Source: DATESN01 sp035270785
GTDB lineage: Bacteria; Bacillota; Clostridia; Lachnospirales; Lachnospiraceae
DNA length: 64,000 bases
Assembly (NCBI GenBank): GCA_035270785.1
Contig: DATESN010000071.1
Location: 1 to 64,000, forward strand
Reading direction: 5' to 3'
The notes under the pieces are model-generated. The model was not told where the DNA came from and searched no databases. It saw nothing but the letters and a program-made list of their open reading frames with translations. Of this stretch, positions 51,715 to 61,388 are shown piece after piece (position 1 is the stretch's first letter; each line of letters opens with the position of its first letter). The position numbers and the translations under genes were made by a program.

Positions 51715-53685
51715 TTAATTTTCCTTTACAAATACGACAATTTCTTCTTTACTTCTTGCTTCTTGAACACTATGAGTTGTGGAATCACCAAATTCATCTG
51801 TTATTTGTGAAACAACTGTCACGGTATATGACACAACAATTTTTCCATCTGATATATTTGAAATCCCTGCAACACTTGTGGATACTGGAAAAACGGTAGG
51901 TGATGATGATTTCCATAAAATACTTCCATCACTTCCCAATAACATAACGGTGGCGTCTCCACCCTGATAATCCATATCATTTGGAGATTCAACATATAAA
52001 TTGTAACTATACGTTATAGATTCTAGACCAAGACTTACTTTAATATCTACTTTGGTTCCACTATTTACAGAACCTCCTGCAGTGTAGCTCTGATAATATA
52101 CTGAGCCAACGCTATATTCATTATTTATTGTTACATCCACATAAGTTTCGTCAACCTTTCCTAACACTAAGCCAACTGTTTCCAATGCTAACCTTGCTTC
52201 CTCTTGTGTTTTTCCAAGCAAAGTAGGTACAACAACCTCTTCAACTTTTGACCCCTTACTTACTAAAAGGGTAACAGTAGAATCTCTATATACCGTAGTT
52301 CCTCCATCCGGAGTTTGAGAAATAACACTATCTTTACTCACTTTTGAAGATTCCGATGTTTCAATGATAACGGTTAAACCTTCATCTTCTAGAGTTTTCG
52401 TTGCTTCCGCTTTGGCTTTACCAACTACATCAGGAATGGAGACAACCTTTACATCATTTTCTTTATCAATTTGAACATTCTCTTCCTTTGCTTTATTTCC
52501 AGATACTTGTGTTTGTTCTTTCCCTTTTAAAGGAAAAATCCCCATTACATTTCCAACTACATATAAAACAACGCATCCAATAATTACCGCAGCGACAACC
52601 ATTAATATTGTCGTTATCTTTTCCATTTTAGGATCAAATTCTTCCGCTTCCTGTTCTTTTTCATAGGACTGTTTTCTAATTGGCTCTGTATTTCTTCGAA
52701 TTTGTTCTGGATTTTTTGGCAACGAATGATTAGTCCTTAGACGCATAGAATCATTCCTGTTTTCCTTATTATCTGCATGGACTTTAATCTTTTTCATATC
52801 AGAATCAGTCATCATTTTCGTTTGGCCATTTTTATCTATGTCAACTATTTTAACAAAATCCTCATCGGGACTTATTAAAGATTTCTTTAAATCTTCAATT
52901 AATTCATTCATGGTCTGATATCGTCTATCCGGACTCTTTTGGGTACATTTGAATACTATTTGTTCAACACTTACAGGAATCTCTGCCACATAGTCTCTTG
53001 GTGATGGCATATCATCTTGAATATGCTTAATGGCAATTGCTACTGTTGTTTCACCATTAAAAGGAACTCGTCCAGTCAACATTTCAAATAATGTAATCCC
53101 TAGTGAATAAATATCACTTTTTGCATCGCTATATCCACCTCTAGCCTGTTCTGGGGAGGTATAGTGAACTGATCCCATGACATTGGAAGTTATGGTATTA
53201 CTTGTAGCAGCTTTTGCTATTCCAAAATCTGTTACCTTTACCCTACCTTCTTTTGAAATAATAATGTTTTGAGGCTTAATATCTCTATGAATAATGTGAT
53301 TATTATGTGCTGTTTCAATCCCCAGGCAAACTTGGATTGCAATACTGACCGCTTCTTTTACAGAGAGACGGGCTTTCTTTTCAATGTACTTTTTTAATGT
53401 AATACCTTCCACCAATTCCATGACGATGTAATAAATGTTATTTTCTTCACCTACATCATAAACGTTAACAATATTGGCATGCATTAGTCCTGCTGCCGCT
53501 TGTGCCTCAACACGAAACTTTGAGACAAAATTTGTATTCTCACTAAACTCTTGTTTTAACACTTTGATAGCAACAAATCTATTTAGCTTATGACATTTCG
53601 CCTTATAAACATCGGACATTCCGCCTGTACCAATTTTTTCAAGGATTTCATAGCGATCTCCTATCATCATTCCAAATTTAATCAT
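51715..53685 (-). CDS. prkC: Ser/Thr protein kinase PrkC with two PASTA domains
   Basis: The 656-residue Hanks-type kinase has a glycine loop GTGGMSDVYKA, invariant lysine in VAIKVLK, catalytic HRDIKPQN (near 132), DFGIAKA and GSVHYTSPEQA. One membrane helix (about 358-380) follows. Outside the cell are two PASTA domains (about 415-480 and 483-552), which bind muropeptides or lipid II, and a final beta-rich domain of about 100 residues. It controls wall synthesis, growth and germination in relatives. The cognate phosphatase gene is four bases upstream. Confidence 0.96.
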   Translation of the reverse strand: MIKFGMMIGDRYEILEKIGTGGMSDVYKAKCHKLNRFVAIKVLKQEFSENTNFVSKFRVEAQAAAGLMHANIVNVYDVGEENNIYYIVMELVEGITLKKYIEKKARLSVKEAVSIAIQVCLGIETAHNNHIIHRDIKPQNIIISKEGRVKVTDFGIAKAATSNTITSNVMGSVHYTSPEQARGGYSDAKSDIYSLGITLFEMLTGRVPFNGETTVAIAIKHIQDDMPSPRDYVAEIPVSVEQIVFKCTQKSPDRRYQTMNELIEDLKKSLISPDEDFVKIVDIDKNGQTKMMTDSDMKKIKVHADNKENRNDSMRLRTNHSLPKNPEQIRRNTEPIRKQSYEKEQEAEEFDPKMEKITTILMVVAAVIIGCVVLYVVGNVMGIFPLKGKEQTQVSGNKAKEENVQIDKENDVKVVSIPDVVGKAKAEATKTLEDEGLTVIIETSESSKVSKDSVISQTPDGGTTVYRDSTVTLLVSKGSKVEEVVVPTLLGKTQEEARLALETVGLVLGKVDETYVDVTINNEYSVGSVYYQSYTAGGSVNSGTKVDIKVSLGLESITYSYNLYVESPNDMDYQGGDATVMLLGSDGSILWKSSSPTVFPVSTSVAGISNISDGKIVVSYTVTVVSQITDEFGDSTTHSVQEARSKEEIVVFVKEN

Positions 53686-53688
53686 TCC

Positions 53689-54441
53689 TTACACCTCATC
53701 AGCAAATGGTTCGATAATTATTACTGCAATATTATCTTTTCCACCGTTGTTATTAGCAGCTTTCACAAGTTCCTCTGCCTTTTCTACAATATCCCTTTGA
53801 CCATTTAATATCAAACGTATTTCCTCATCCTCTAACATATTGGTAAGCCCATCAGAGCACATTAAAACAGTATCACCTTTCTCAACTTCTACGTTGAAAA
53901 AGTCAATTTCAATTTCTTCTCTCACCCCAACTGCTCGGGTTATGATATTCTTATCCGGATGGTTTCTAGCAGCACTACGTTCCAACCCCCCCATACGAAT
54001 CATCTCTTCAACAAGGGAATGGTCTCTAGTAATTTGTTTAATTTCACTATTTACAACATATAATCTGCTATCTCCCACATTAGCAACTTTCAAGCAATGA
54101 TCTCGGCAGGTAGATACTACAACGGTTGTCCCCATACCATTCATCGTTTCATCTTCAAGAGATTTTATTCTTATATGTTCATTCGCTGATTCAATCGCTT
54201 TTGTCAATATTTTAACTGGATCTATTTCAAGAGAATTTCTTATCTCACTTTCAATAATTTCCACTGTATACTTAGATGCATAATCGCCTGCATTATGTCC
54301 ACCCATTCCATCCGCAACAATAAATACATTTGGGAGATTTCCTAATGGCATTTCTGATGTATATACAAAGTCTTGATTGAGTTTACGCTTTTTGCCAATA
54401 TCGGTAATGGAAAATGTCTTTAGCACCTTATTTCCTCCCAT
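53689..54441 (-). CDS. prpC: PP2C-type Ser/Thr phosphatase PrpC/Stp
   Basis: This 250-residue metal-dependent phosphatase reverses the action of PrkC. The metal-binding motifs are DIGKKRKLNQD, VADGMGGHNAGDYAS, NVGDSRLY, LMCSDGLTNML and the late GGKDNIAVIII. It starts two bases after rlmN ends and stops four bases before prkC, so all three are coupled. Confidence 0.96.
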   Translation of the reverse strand: MGGNKVLKTFSITDIGKKRKLNQDFVYTSEMPLGNLPNVFIVADGMGGHNAGDYASKYTVEIIESEIRNSLEIDPVKILTKAIESANEHIRIKSLEDETMNGMGTTVVVSTCRDHCLKVANVGDSRLYVVNSEIKQITRDHSLVEEMIRMGGLERSAARNHPDKNIITRAVGVREEIEIDFFNVEVEKGDTVLMCSDGLTNMLEDEEIRLILNGQRDIVEKAEELVKAANNNGGKDNIAVIIIEPFADEV

Positions 54442-54442
54442 A

Positions 54443-55471
54443 CTAATTCTTTATAAAACTACGTCGTAATTGTCCACAGGCTCCATTGATATCTCTACCC
54501 ATTTCCCTTCTTATAGTAACATTAATTTTATTTTTTTCAAGTTTATTTTTAAAGTCTAACACTTGTTGCCTCTCAGACTCTACAAATTGTCGTTCTTTAA
54601 TAGGGTTAACTGGTATTAAATTAACGTGGCAATTAAGGTCACGAATTAGATGAATCAGCTCATTTGCATCCTCTTTATGGTCATTAACACCACCAACCAA
54701 GCTATATTCAAACGTAATTCTTCTTCCTGTCTTTAAAAAATAATAAGAACAAGCACTAATTACTTCTTCCAAACTATATTTATTGGTAATTGGCATCAAT
54801 TGTTTTCTTTTTTCATTTGTGGGTGCATGTAAGGATAGCGCTAAGGTGATTTGCAATTGTTTGTCTGCAAGTTCCCTCATCTTTGGCACAATACCACAAG
54901 TGGAAACGGTAATATTTCTTTGGCTAATATGTAACCCATTATCATCTGTGAGAATTTCAATAAAGGTAAGCAAATGATCAAAATTATCCAATGGTTCTCC
55001 CGCACCCATAATTACTACATTGGATACTCTTTCCCCTGTTAATAGCGTAATTGCATAAATTTGATCCAACATTTCTGATGGCAAAAGGCTTCTTTCCAGC
55101 CCATCTAATGTAGACGCACAAAAAAGGCACCCCATACGGCAGCCAACCTGGGAAGAGATACATACTGAATTACCATGCTTATACTTCATCCATACACTTT
55201 CCACAATATTTCCATCGCTACATTTAAATAAAAACTTTTTCGTTCCATCAATTTTTGAAACCAATGTTTCCACCGCTTCTAAAGATGTGTACTCATATTG
55301 TGCCGCCAATTTTTCTTTTAATTCTTTTGATATATTTGTCATTTCATCAAGATTTCTCGCTAATCTTAGATGCATCCACTCATAAATCTGTTTTGCTCTG
55401 AAAGGCTTCTCGCCCATACTTACCAATACTTCTTTTAGTTGTTCTAAATTTAAAGATTTTATATCTTTCAT
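54443..55471 (-). CDS. rlmN: 23S rRNA/tRNA adenine-C2 methyltransferase RlmN
   Basis: RlmN is a radical SAM enzyme that methylates A2503 of 23S rRNA and A37 of some tRNAs. The 342-residue protein has the cluster motif CRMGCLFC (near residue 114), GAGEPLDN, SLHAPTNEKR, and the catalytic cysteines including the one near the end in NGACGQLR. Length is standard. It follows rsmB by 30 bases. Confidence 0.97.
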   Translation of the reverse strand: MKDIKSLNLEQLKEVLVSMGEKPFRAKQIYEWMHLRLARNLDEMTNISKELKEKLAAQYEYTSLEAVETLVSKIDGTKKFLFKCSDGNIVESVWMKYKHGNSVCISSQVGCRMGCLFCASTLDGLERSLLPSEMLDQIYAITLLTGERVSNVVIMGAGEPLDNFDHLLTFIEILTDDNGLHISQRNITVSTCGIVPKMRELADKQLQITLALSLHAPTNEKRKQLMPITNKYSLEEVISACSYYFLKTGRRITFEYSLVGGVNDHKEDANELIHLIRDLNCHVNLIPVNPIKERQFVESERQQVLDFKNKLEKNKINVTIRREMGRDINGACGQLRRSFIKN

Positions 55472-55501
55472 AATTTATTACCTACATTCACACTTCTTGC
55501 T

Positions 55502-56863
55502 TTATTTGTTTTTACATAGCCTTGCCATGAAAAATCCATCCGTATTGCTTAATCCTGGGAGCAATTGCAAATAACCTTCCTCTGCTGTCCCTCCTTTTAA
55601 AGCATCTGGAAGCATCGGGGTTAAACTTTTAAGCTTAAATGGAAAGTGATCCGTAAACCATTTAACATTTTCCTCATTTTCTCTTTTATTAATCGTACAG
55701 GTGCTATAAATGAGGATACCACCTGGTTTCACATATTGTTGTACCGTTTTTAAAATAGTTTGTTGCAATAGCGCCAATTCTTCCAATGATTCCTCTGTTA
55801 CATGATATTTAATATCTCTCTTTTTACCAATCACGCCAAGCCCTGAGCAAGGAGCGTCCACTAGCACAACATCGGCACTCTCATGGCTGCTTTCACAATC
55901 AATGGTTGCATCCCATACCTTAATGGTAATATTTTGATAGGGATTTCGTTGCTTATTTTCATCCATCATAGACGTTTTGTATTCTGATAAATCTCTTGCT
56001 TCTATATGTCCCGTATGATTTAACTTACATGCCAGATGTATTGTTTTTCCTCCAGGTGCTGCACATACATCAATAATTTCGTATCCCTTTTGTATCTGTG
56101 CAATCTCTACCGCTAACATGGAACTAACATCTTGAACGTTTATCTTTCCTTCCATAAATCCAGGAACTTGTGTCATTCCTTCTGTCTTCCTCAGTTGGTA
56201 AGCATAAGATAAATAGGGATGTCTTTTAATCACAATTCCTTTATCACTAATTTCTTTCACTAAACTGTTCTGCTGTTCTTCACTTAGGTTTTCATCCATC
56301 CTTACTACAATTGGATGCTCTGCAAGTAAGTCCTCTAACATGATTTCAGTGGTTTCTACGCCAAATTCATCAAGCCACCTTTTAACAATCCATTCTGGCA
56401 TAGAATATAGGATTGAATAAGCAAGAACTGGTTCTTTTTCTTTGCTCGGATAAGTAATGGTATCTTTTCCTCTTGCTATATTGCGTAGAACGCCATTTAC
56501 AAATCCTTTTAGTTGTCCAAATCCACGTTTTTGTGCTAGTTTCACTGCCTCGTTACAAGCTGCTGAGTCCGGAATACTATCCATAAACATAATTTGATAT
56601 ACAGCCATCCTCATGATGATACAAATAACTGGTTTCATTTTGTTTACTTTCACCTTAGAAAAGGAATTGATAATATAATCAATTTGAATTTGTCTTTCTA
56701 GGGTTCCTTCACATACACGTTTGATAAATGATTTATCTAGCACATTAAGATAGTTATATTTATTTAAAACATTTCTTACCACAACGTGGCTATACTCTTT
56801 TTGGGTTGTTATCTCCTGAAGCATATCCAATAGCAGTGCTCTTGTATTTACCGAATTATTCAT
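55502..56863 (-). CDS. rsmB: 16S rRNA (cytosine-967-C5)-methyltransferase RsmB
   Basis: RsmB methylates C967 of 16S rRNA. It has an N-terminal NusB-like RNA-binding domain (about 1-140) and a Rossmann SAM domain with DVCAAPGGKTIHLA, DAPCSGLGVIGKKRDIK and the catalytic cysteine in YSTCTINKRENEENV. I chose ATG at 56863, with GAGG eight bases upstream, giving 453 residues; the longest frame starts seven codons earlier. It follows the metallopeptidase gene across a 15-bp repeat. Confidence 0.95.
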   Translation of the reverse strand: MNNSVNTRALLLDMLQEITTQKEYSHVVVRNVLNKYNYLNVLDKSFIKRVCEGTLERQIQIDYIINSFSKVKVNKMKPVICIIMRMAVYQIMFMDSIPDSAACNEAVKLAQKRGFGQLKGFVNGVLRNIARGKDTITYPSKEKEPVLAYSILYSMPEWIVKRWLDEFGVETTEIMLEDLLAEHPIVVRMDENLSEEQQNSLVKEISDKGIVIKRHPYLSYAYQLRKTEGMTQVPGFMEGKINVQDVSSMLAVEIAQIQKGYEIIDVCAAPGGKTIHLACKLNHTGHIEARDLSEYKTSMMDENKQRNPYQNITIKVWDATIDCESSHESADVVLVDAPCSGLGVIGKKRDIKYHVTEESLEELALLQQTILKTVQQYVKPGGILIYSTCTINKRENEENVKWFTDHFPFKLKSLTPMLPDALKGGTAEEGYLQLLPGLSNTDGFFMARLCKNK

Positions 56864-56880
56864 TCTGTTTTCCTCATTCA

Positions 56881-56930
56881 TCAACTTTTATTTAATCATC
56901 TTTTATTTAATCATCTTTTAATTAATCATC
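56881..56930. repeat. 15-bp tandem repeat containing the metallopeptidase stop codon
   Basis: Three copies of a 15-base unit (TCATCTTTTATTTAA type) lie at 56881-56895, 56896-56910 and 56911-56925, with part of a fourth beyond. On the coding strand each unit reads as Lys-Asp-Asp-stop in the frame of the metallopeptidase, so the true stop is followed by repeated in-frame stops. Confidence 0.88.
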
Positions 56931-57647
56931 TCTTTTACCGCCAAACAGCACTACTAAACGTAGTAGCTGTAAAATAGTAGCTGCTGCTGCCGCCACATAA
57001 GTCATTGCTGCGGCGCCTAGAACCTTTTTGCAATCTTTTATTTCATTACTACCAAGAATTTTATATTGTTCTAGCAATTTTATGGCGCGACCAGATGCAT
57101 TAAACTCAACAGGTAGTGTCACTAATTGAAATAGAACCGCAATGGCAAATACCCAAATACCAAGTTGGATTAATGTATAATTATAACTCATAATAACTCC
57201 CAAAATGATAATTGGAATACCCAATTTAGACCCTACATTGGCAACCGGTACTAAGGTAGAACGTAGTGCTAAGGGTCCATAATTTTCTTGATGTTGTATG
57301 GCATGTCCACATTCATGAGCTGCAACACCAATTGCTGCAACGGAAGTATCTGCATATGTGGAATCCGATAGGCGCAAAACCTTATCCCTTGGATCATAAT
57401 GATCGGATAATTTACCAGATATACGTTCTATTTTAACATCGTGTATTCCCGCATAATTTAAAATCATTTGTGCCGTCTCTGAACCTGTCATTCCACTCAT
57501 ACTTTTCACTTTTGCATATTTATGAAATGTGCTATTCACTCTTGAAGATGCAATGATAGAAATAACAGCGCCAATCAATACTAATACATAGGTCCAATCC
57601 ATATAATAACCACCATAGTAACCACCATAAAGTCCAAATAAAAGCAT
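56922..57647 (-). CDS. Membrane zinc metallopeptidase (YugP-like)
   Basis: The 241-residue protein has the zinc-binding motif HECGHAIQH (near residue 113) and about four membrane helices: one after a Gly/Tyr-rich N-terminus, two in the middle and one at the end. It belongs to the YugP/DUF-type neutral zinc metallopeptidases. Substrates are unknown; a role in membrane protein turnover is inferred. It lies between fmt (31 bases) and rsmB, a common order in Lachnospiraceae. Confidence 0.88.
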   Translation of the reverse strand: MLLFGLYGGYYGGYYMDWTYVLVLIGAVISIIASSRVNSTFHKYAKVKSMSGMTGSETAQMILNYAGIHDVKIERISGKLSDHYDPRDKVLRLSDSTYADTSVAAIGVAAHECGHAIQHQENYGPLALRSTLVPVANVGSKLGIPIIILGVIMSYNYTLIQLGIWVFAIAVLFQLVTLPVEFNASGRAIKLLEQYKILGSNEIKDCKKVLGAAAMTYVAAAAATILQLLRLVVLFGGKRDD

Positions 57648-57678
57648 ATTTTTTCCTCCTGTTTATTTATTTTCTAAT

Positions 57679-58611
57679 TTATCTTCCCAATACCATACCT
57701 ACATCGATTTGGTAACCTAATAGAAATTGTTTTACACTCATCCTTTTTTTACCCTCTATCTGTATTTCATGAAGGAGTAATTGTTTATTTCCCGTGTTCA
57801 CTGCTATAGCATCCCTTGTCACATAGGAAATGCTCCCTGGACATCCATCCGAATCTTCTAATAAAATGTCAGAATTCCATATTTTTAGAGTCTTATCATT
57901 CAGATAAGTATATGCACTTGGCCAAGAATTTAATCCCCTTACCTTTCGTTCGATTTCACAAGCAGAACTGCTCCAATCAATAATACCAAGGCTTTTATGA
58001 ATCATTTTAGCATAACTCATTTCGCTTTCATTTTGTGGTGTTGCCGTTATAATCCCTTGTTCAATCATAGGTAACGCTTTTACAATCAATTTGGCACCAC
58101 ATACACTTAATTTTTCAAACAAACTTTCTCCCGTTTCTTTTGAATCAATTGGGATAACGGATTTTAACAACATATCTCCGGTATCGATACCCTCATCCAT
58201 TTGCATAATGGTAATACCTGTTTCTTTTTCTCCATTCAATATTGCCCACTGGATGGGTGCAGCCCCTCTATATTTAGGAAGTAAAGAAGCATGAATGTTA
58301 ATACATCCAAATTTTGGCATTGTTAATATTTCACTGGATAAAATCTGACCAAATGCAGCTACTACAAAAATATCTGCTCCATAAGTCCGTAAAACCTCTA
58401 CCGCCTCTTTTGTTTTTATTTTAATTGGCTGGAATACTGTAATTTGATTTTTGATGGCACATTCTTTCACTGGGGTGCATTGCATTTCCTTCCCCCTGCC
58501 TTTTGGTTTATCCGGTTGTGTTACAACAGCACATACCTCATGACCCTCTTTGATAATAGCTTCTAGTGCTCCTACGGCATAATCAGGAGTTCCCATAAAC
58601 ACAATTTTCAT
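57679..58611 (-). CDS. fmt: Methionyl-tRNA formyltransferase
   Basis: Fmt formylates initiator Met-tRNA with 10-formyl-THF. The 310-residue protein has MGTPDYAVGALEA, the folate site (INIHASLLPKYRGAAPIQWA with the catalytic Asn and His), MDEGIDTGDML and a C-terminal OB domain. Its ATG overlaps the stop codon of def by four bases, so the two are translationally coupled. Confidence 0.97.
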   Translation of the reverse strand: MKIVFMGTPDYAVGALEAIIKEGHEVCAVVTQPDKPKGRGKEMQCTPVKECAIKNQITVFQPIKIKTKEAVEVLRTYGADIFVVAAFGQILSSEILTMPKFGCINIHASLLPKYRGAAPIQWAILNGEKETGITIMQMDEGIDTGDMLLKSVIPIDSKETGESLFEKLSVCGAKLIVKALPMIEQGIITATPQNESEMSYAKMIHKSLGIIDWSSSACEIERKVRGLNSWPSAYTYLNDKTLKIWNSDILLEDSDGCPGSISYVTRDAIAVNTGNKQLLLHEIQIEGKKRMSVKQFLLGYQIDVGMVLGR

Positions 58612-59099
58612 TCTTCTTCATCCTCATCATCATCCATATCCGTGATCTCTAATAGATCGCCCTCTACCTTTTCAATGTATAAATGACCATCTAAATGTTC
58701 TAATTCGTGGCATATTGCCCTAGCCATCAATTCTGTTCCTTCTATTTCAATTGGTTCCATATGTTCATTCCATGCAACTGCCTTTACATAATTTGGTCTT
58801 GTAACAATCCCTGCTTTTCCTGGAACACTCAAACACCCTTCTTGACCTGTTTGTTCCCCACTCATCTCAACAATTCTAGGATTTATTAAAACATGAGGAT
58901 CTTCTCCTGTCACATCGATAACGACGACACGTTTTAAAACACCTACTTGGGGTGCTGCCAATCCAACACCATAGGACTCGTACATGGTATCAAACATATC
59001 TCCAATTAGATCTAGAATTCTAGGTGTTATTTCTTTTATTTCTTTACTTGTTTTTTCGAGGACCTCATCTCCAATAATGCGAATCTTTCTAATAGCCAT
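58608..59099 (-). CDS. def: Peptide deformylase
   Basis: Def removes the formyl group from new proteins. The 163-residue enzyme has motif I GVGLAAPQVG, motif II EGCLSVP with the metal cysteine, and motif III CHELEHLDG with the two metal histidines and the catalytic glutamate. It ends in an unusually acidic tail of Asp and Glu residues. It lies 36 bases downstream of priA and overlaps fmt. Confidence 0.97.
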   Translation of the reverse strand: MAIRKIRIIGDEVLEKTSKEIKEITPRILDLIGDMFDTMYESYGVGLAAPQVGVLKRVVVIDVTGEDPHVLINPRIVEMSGEQTGQEGCLSVPGKAGIVTRPNYVKAVAWNEHMEPIEIEGTELMARAICHELEHLDGHLYIEKVEGDLLEITDMDDDEDEEE

Positions 59100-59134
59100 A
59101 ATACTCCCTTCTTCCTGTTTTACATGTAATCAAC

Positions 59135-61381
59135 TTATGTATTCATTGGATCAAAATCAAATTGTACGATTTCATTTTTTAATTCTAATGCATTTATTAT
59201 TTCTTCTACGTCATCCTTTATTCCAGTAAGAACTTCGTAATCTTTGTGTTTTACATAAATTACCGTTCGATAAATATCTTTAATTTTTCCTATTGAGGCT
59301 GGCGCAGGGCCCATCATTACCACTTTTTCTTGAACTTCTGTATTTTGTATTTCCCTCTTACGAATAGATTCCCCTATGGTTTTTGCTAATTGGTTACCTT
59401 TTTCTTCTTGTCTTGCAAGAACTAATATTGCCATCATATGAGCGGCAGGGGGATATTTCAGTAATTCTCGGTATACGTATTCTTCCTCATAAAAGCTTTT
59501 GTAATCCTGATTAGCCGCATGAATAATACTATAGTGATCTGGTTGATAGGTTTGTATTACTACTTCTCCCGGTATTAGGCCTCTTCCTGCCCTTCCTGCC
59601 GCCTGCGTTAACAATTGGAAGGTTCTTTCCCCTGCTCTATAATCATTTGCGTATAAGGACATATCCGCTGCTAAAATACCAACCAATGTAACGTTAGGAA
59701 AATCATGACCCTTAACAATCATTTGAGTTCCCACTAATATATCGGCTTCTCCCTGGGCAAACTTTGATAAAATAGTTTCATAACTATCTTTTGTTTTTGT
59801 AGTATCCGCGTCCATTCTAAGTGTTTTTCCATGGGGAAACTCTCTCCATAACATTTCTTCTACTTGTTGCGTTCCTGCTTTGAATCCTAAAATATATTTG
59901 GAACCACATTCCGGACATTTGCTAACAGAAGATTCATAATAGCCGCAATAATGGCAGACCAGTTTTCCGTTTTTATGTTCGGATAAAGATACATCGCAAT
60001 GGGGACATTTCATAACATGTCCACATGCTCTACAGGAAACAAAACCTGCATATCCTCTTCGATTTAGAAAAAGAATGATTTGTTCCTTCTTTCTTAACCT
60101 ATCATCCATTAACTCATAGAGCCTTCTGCTAAACATCGTTCTATTTCCACTTTTTAATTCTTCCCGTAAATCTTCCACAAATACATGGGGAAGCGTACCT
60201 CCCGTTAAACGTTCCTTTAGTTCATACATTTTAAAGATTCCCACTTCTGCCATATGATATGACTCCAAAGAAGGAGTGGCTGATCCCAAGACGACAATCC
60301 CATGATGATAAGAGGCTAGTTCTATCGCCACTTCCCTCGCATGGTATTTGGGCATTGTTTCACTTTTATAACTTCCTTCATGCTCTTCATCTATTATGAT
60401 AATACCTAAATTTTGAAAAGGTGTAAACAACGCAGACCTGGGACCGATTACCACATCTACTTCATTCTTTTTTGCTCTTTCAAATTGATCAAATTTTTCC
60501 CCTGGTGATAGCTTGGAATTCACCACTGTAACGCGTTCTCCAAAACGTTGGTAGAACCGCTTTACTGTTTGATACGTTAATGCAATTTCTGGAATTAGGA
60601 CAATTGCCTGTTTTCCCTTTGCAATCATCTTTTCAATAAGTTCCATATATACTTCTGTTTTTCCACTGCCTGTTATTCCATGAATCAAGTACTTACCATT
60701 TTGATGGCTTTCAAAATCTTTTATAATATCCGTTACAATATAATTTTGATGTTTGCTTAATGATTTCTTTTCCCATTTTTCTCTTTTTATATGAACTGGA
60801 TTGCGATATACATCTTGGGTTGTCACTTTGACAATTCCTTGATTTTCAAGTGCTTTTATCGTCTGTCCTGTGACATGAATCTTTGACGTAACCAAAGCGT
60901 AGGGAATTTCACTCACCTCTAATAACTCCATTAAAAGTCGTACTTTTGCCACTTGATGTTTCTTTTGAAACAGATCTATAAATTCTAATAATTCTTTTTT
61001 TTCAACCAAGCAAATGATGTTTTTCTTTTCCAAAGACTTCATTTTTTGTTTTACTGGAAGGACCGTTTTCAAAGCAGCTATCATGGTGGATCCATAATTT
61101 TTCTTAATCCAATATGCCAACCGAATAAAGGTACTTTCTACCGTAACACCGTTATCTATGATGGAATCAATTTCTTTTATTCTGCTAACATCAAATTCTA
61201 TTTTTTCTGTTATTTCCATAACATAGCCTTGTATTAACTTATTTCCACTTCCAAAGGGGATCGAAACTGACATTCCAACCTCTAGAAAATCCCTTAATGA
61301 TGGGGGGATTCTATATTGAAAAGTTCGATCTACTTTTTCATGAGAAATATCTACAATTATATTTGCGTATTGATCCATCAT
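59135..61381 (-). CDS. priA: Primosomal replication restart helicase PriA
   Basis: PriA restarts stalled replication forks. It has an N-terminal 3'-DNA-binding domain (about 1-100), a winged helix, an SF2 helicase core with GITGSGKTEVYMEL (near 234) and DEEHEGSYK (near 329), and a zinc region of paired cysteines (CRACGHVMKCPHC, CHYCGYYESSVSKCPEC). Motif VI is QAAGRAGR. I chose ATG at 61381 (748 residues), eight bases after the murE stop and following AGATAAGG; the longest frame overlaps murE by 41 bases. Confidence 0.96.
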   Translation of the reverse strand: MMDQYANIIVDISHEKVDRTFQYRIPPSLRDFLEVGMSVSIPFGSGNKLIQGYVMEITEKIEFDVSRIKEIDSIIDNGVTVESTFIRLAYWIKKNYGSTMIAALKTVLPVKQKMKSLEKKNIICLVEKKELLEFIDLFQKKHQVAKVRLLMELLEVSEIPYALVTSKIHVTGQTIKALENQGIVKVTTQDVYRNPVHIKREKWEKKSLSKHQNYIVTDIIKDFESHQNGKYLIHGITGSGKTEVYMELIEKMIAKGKQAIVLIPEIALTYQTVKRFYQRFGERVTVVNSKLSPGEKFDQFERAKKNEVDVVIGPRSALFTPFQNLGIIIIDEEHEGSYKSETMPKYHAREVAIELASYHHGIVVLGSATPSLESYHMAEVGIFKMYELKERLTGGTLPHVFVEDLREELKSGNRTMFSRRLYELMDDRLRKKEQIILFLNRRGYAGFVSCRACGHVMKCPHCDVSLSEHKNGKLVCHYCGYYESSVSKCPECGSKYILGFKAGTQQVEEMLWREFPHGKTLRMDADTTKTKDSYETILSKFAQGEADILVGTQMIVKGHDFPNVTLVGILAADMSLYANDYRAGERTFQLLTQAAGRAGRGLIPGEVVIQTYQPDHYSIIHAANQDYKSFYEEEYVYRELLKYPPAAHMMAILVLARQEEKGNQLAKTIGESIRKREIQNTEVQEKVVMMGPAPASIGKIKDIYRTVIYVKHKDYEVLTGIKDDVEEIINALELKNEIVQFDFDPMNT

Positions 61382-61388
61382 AAAAACC

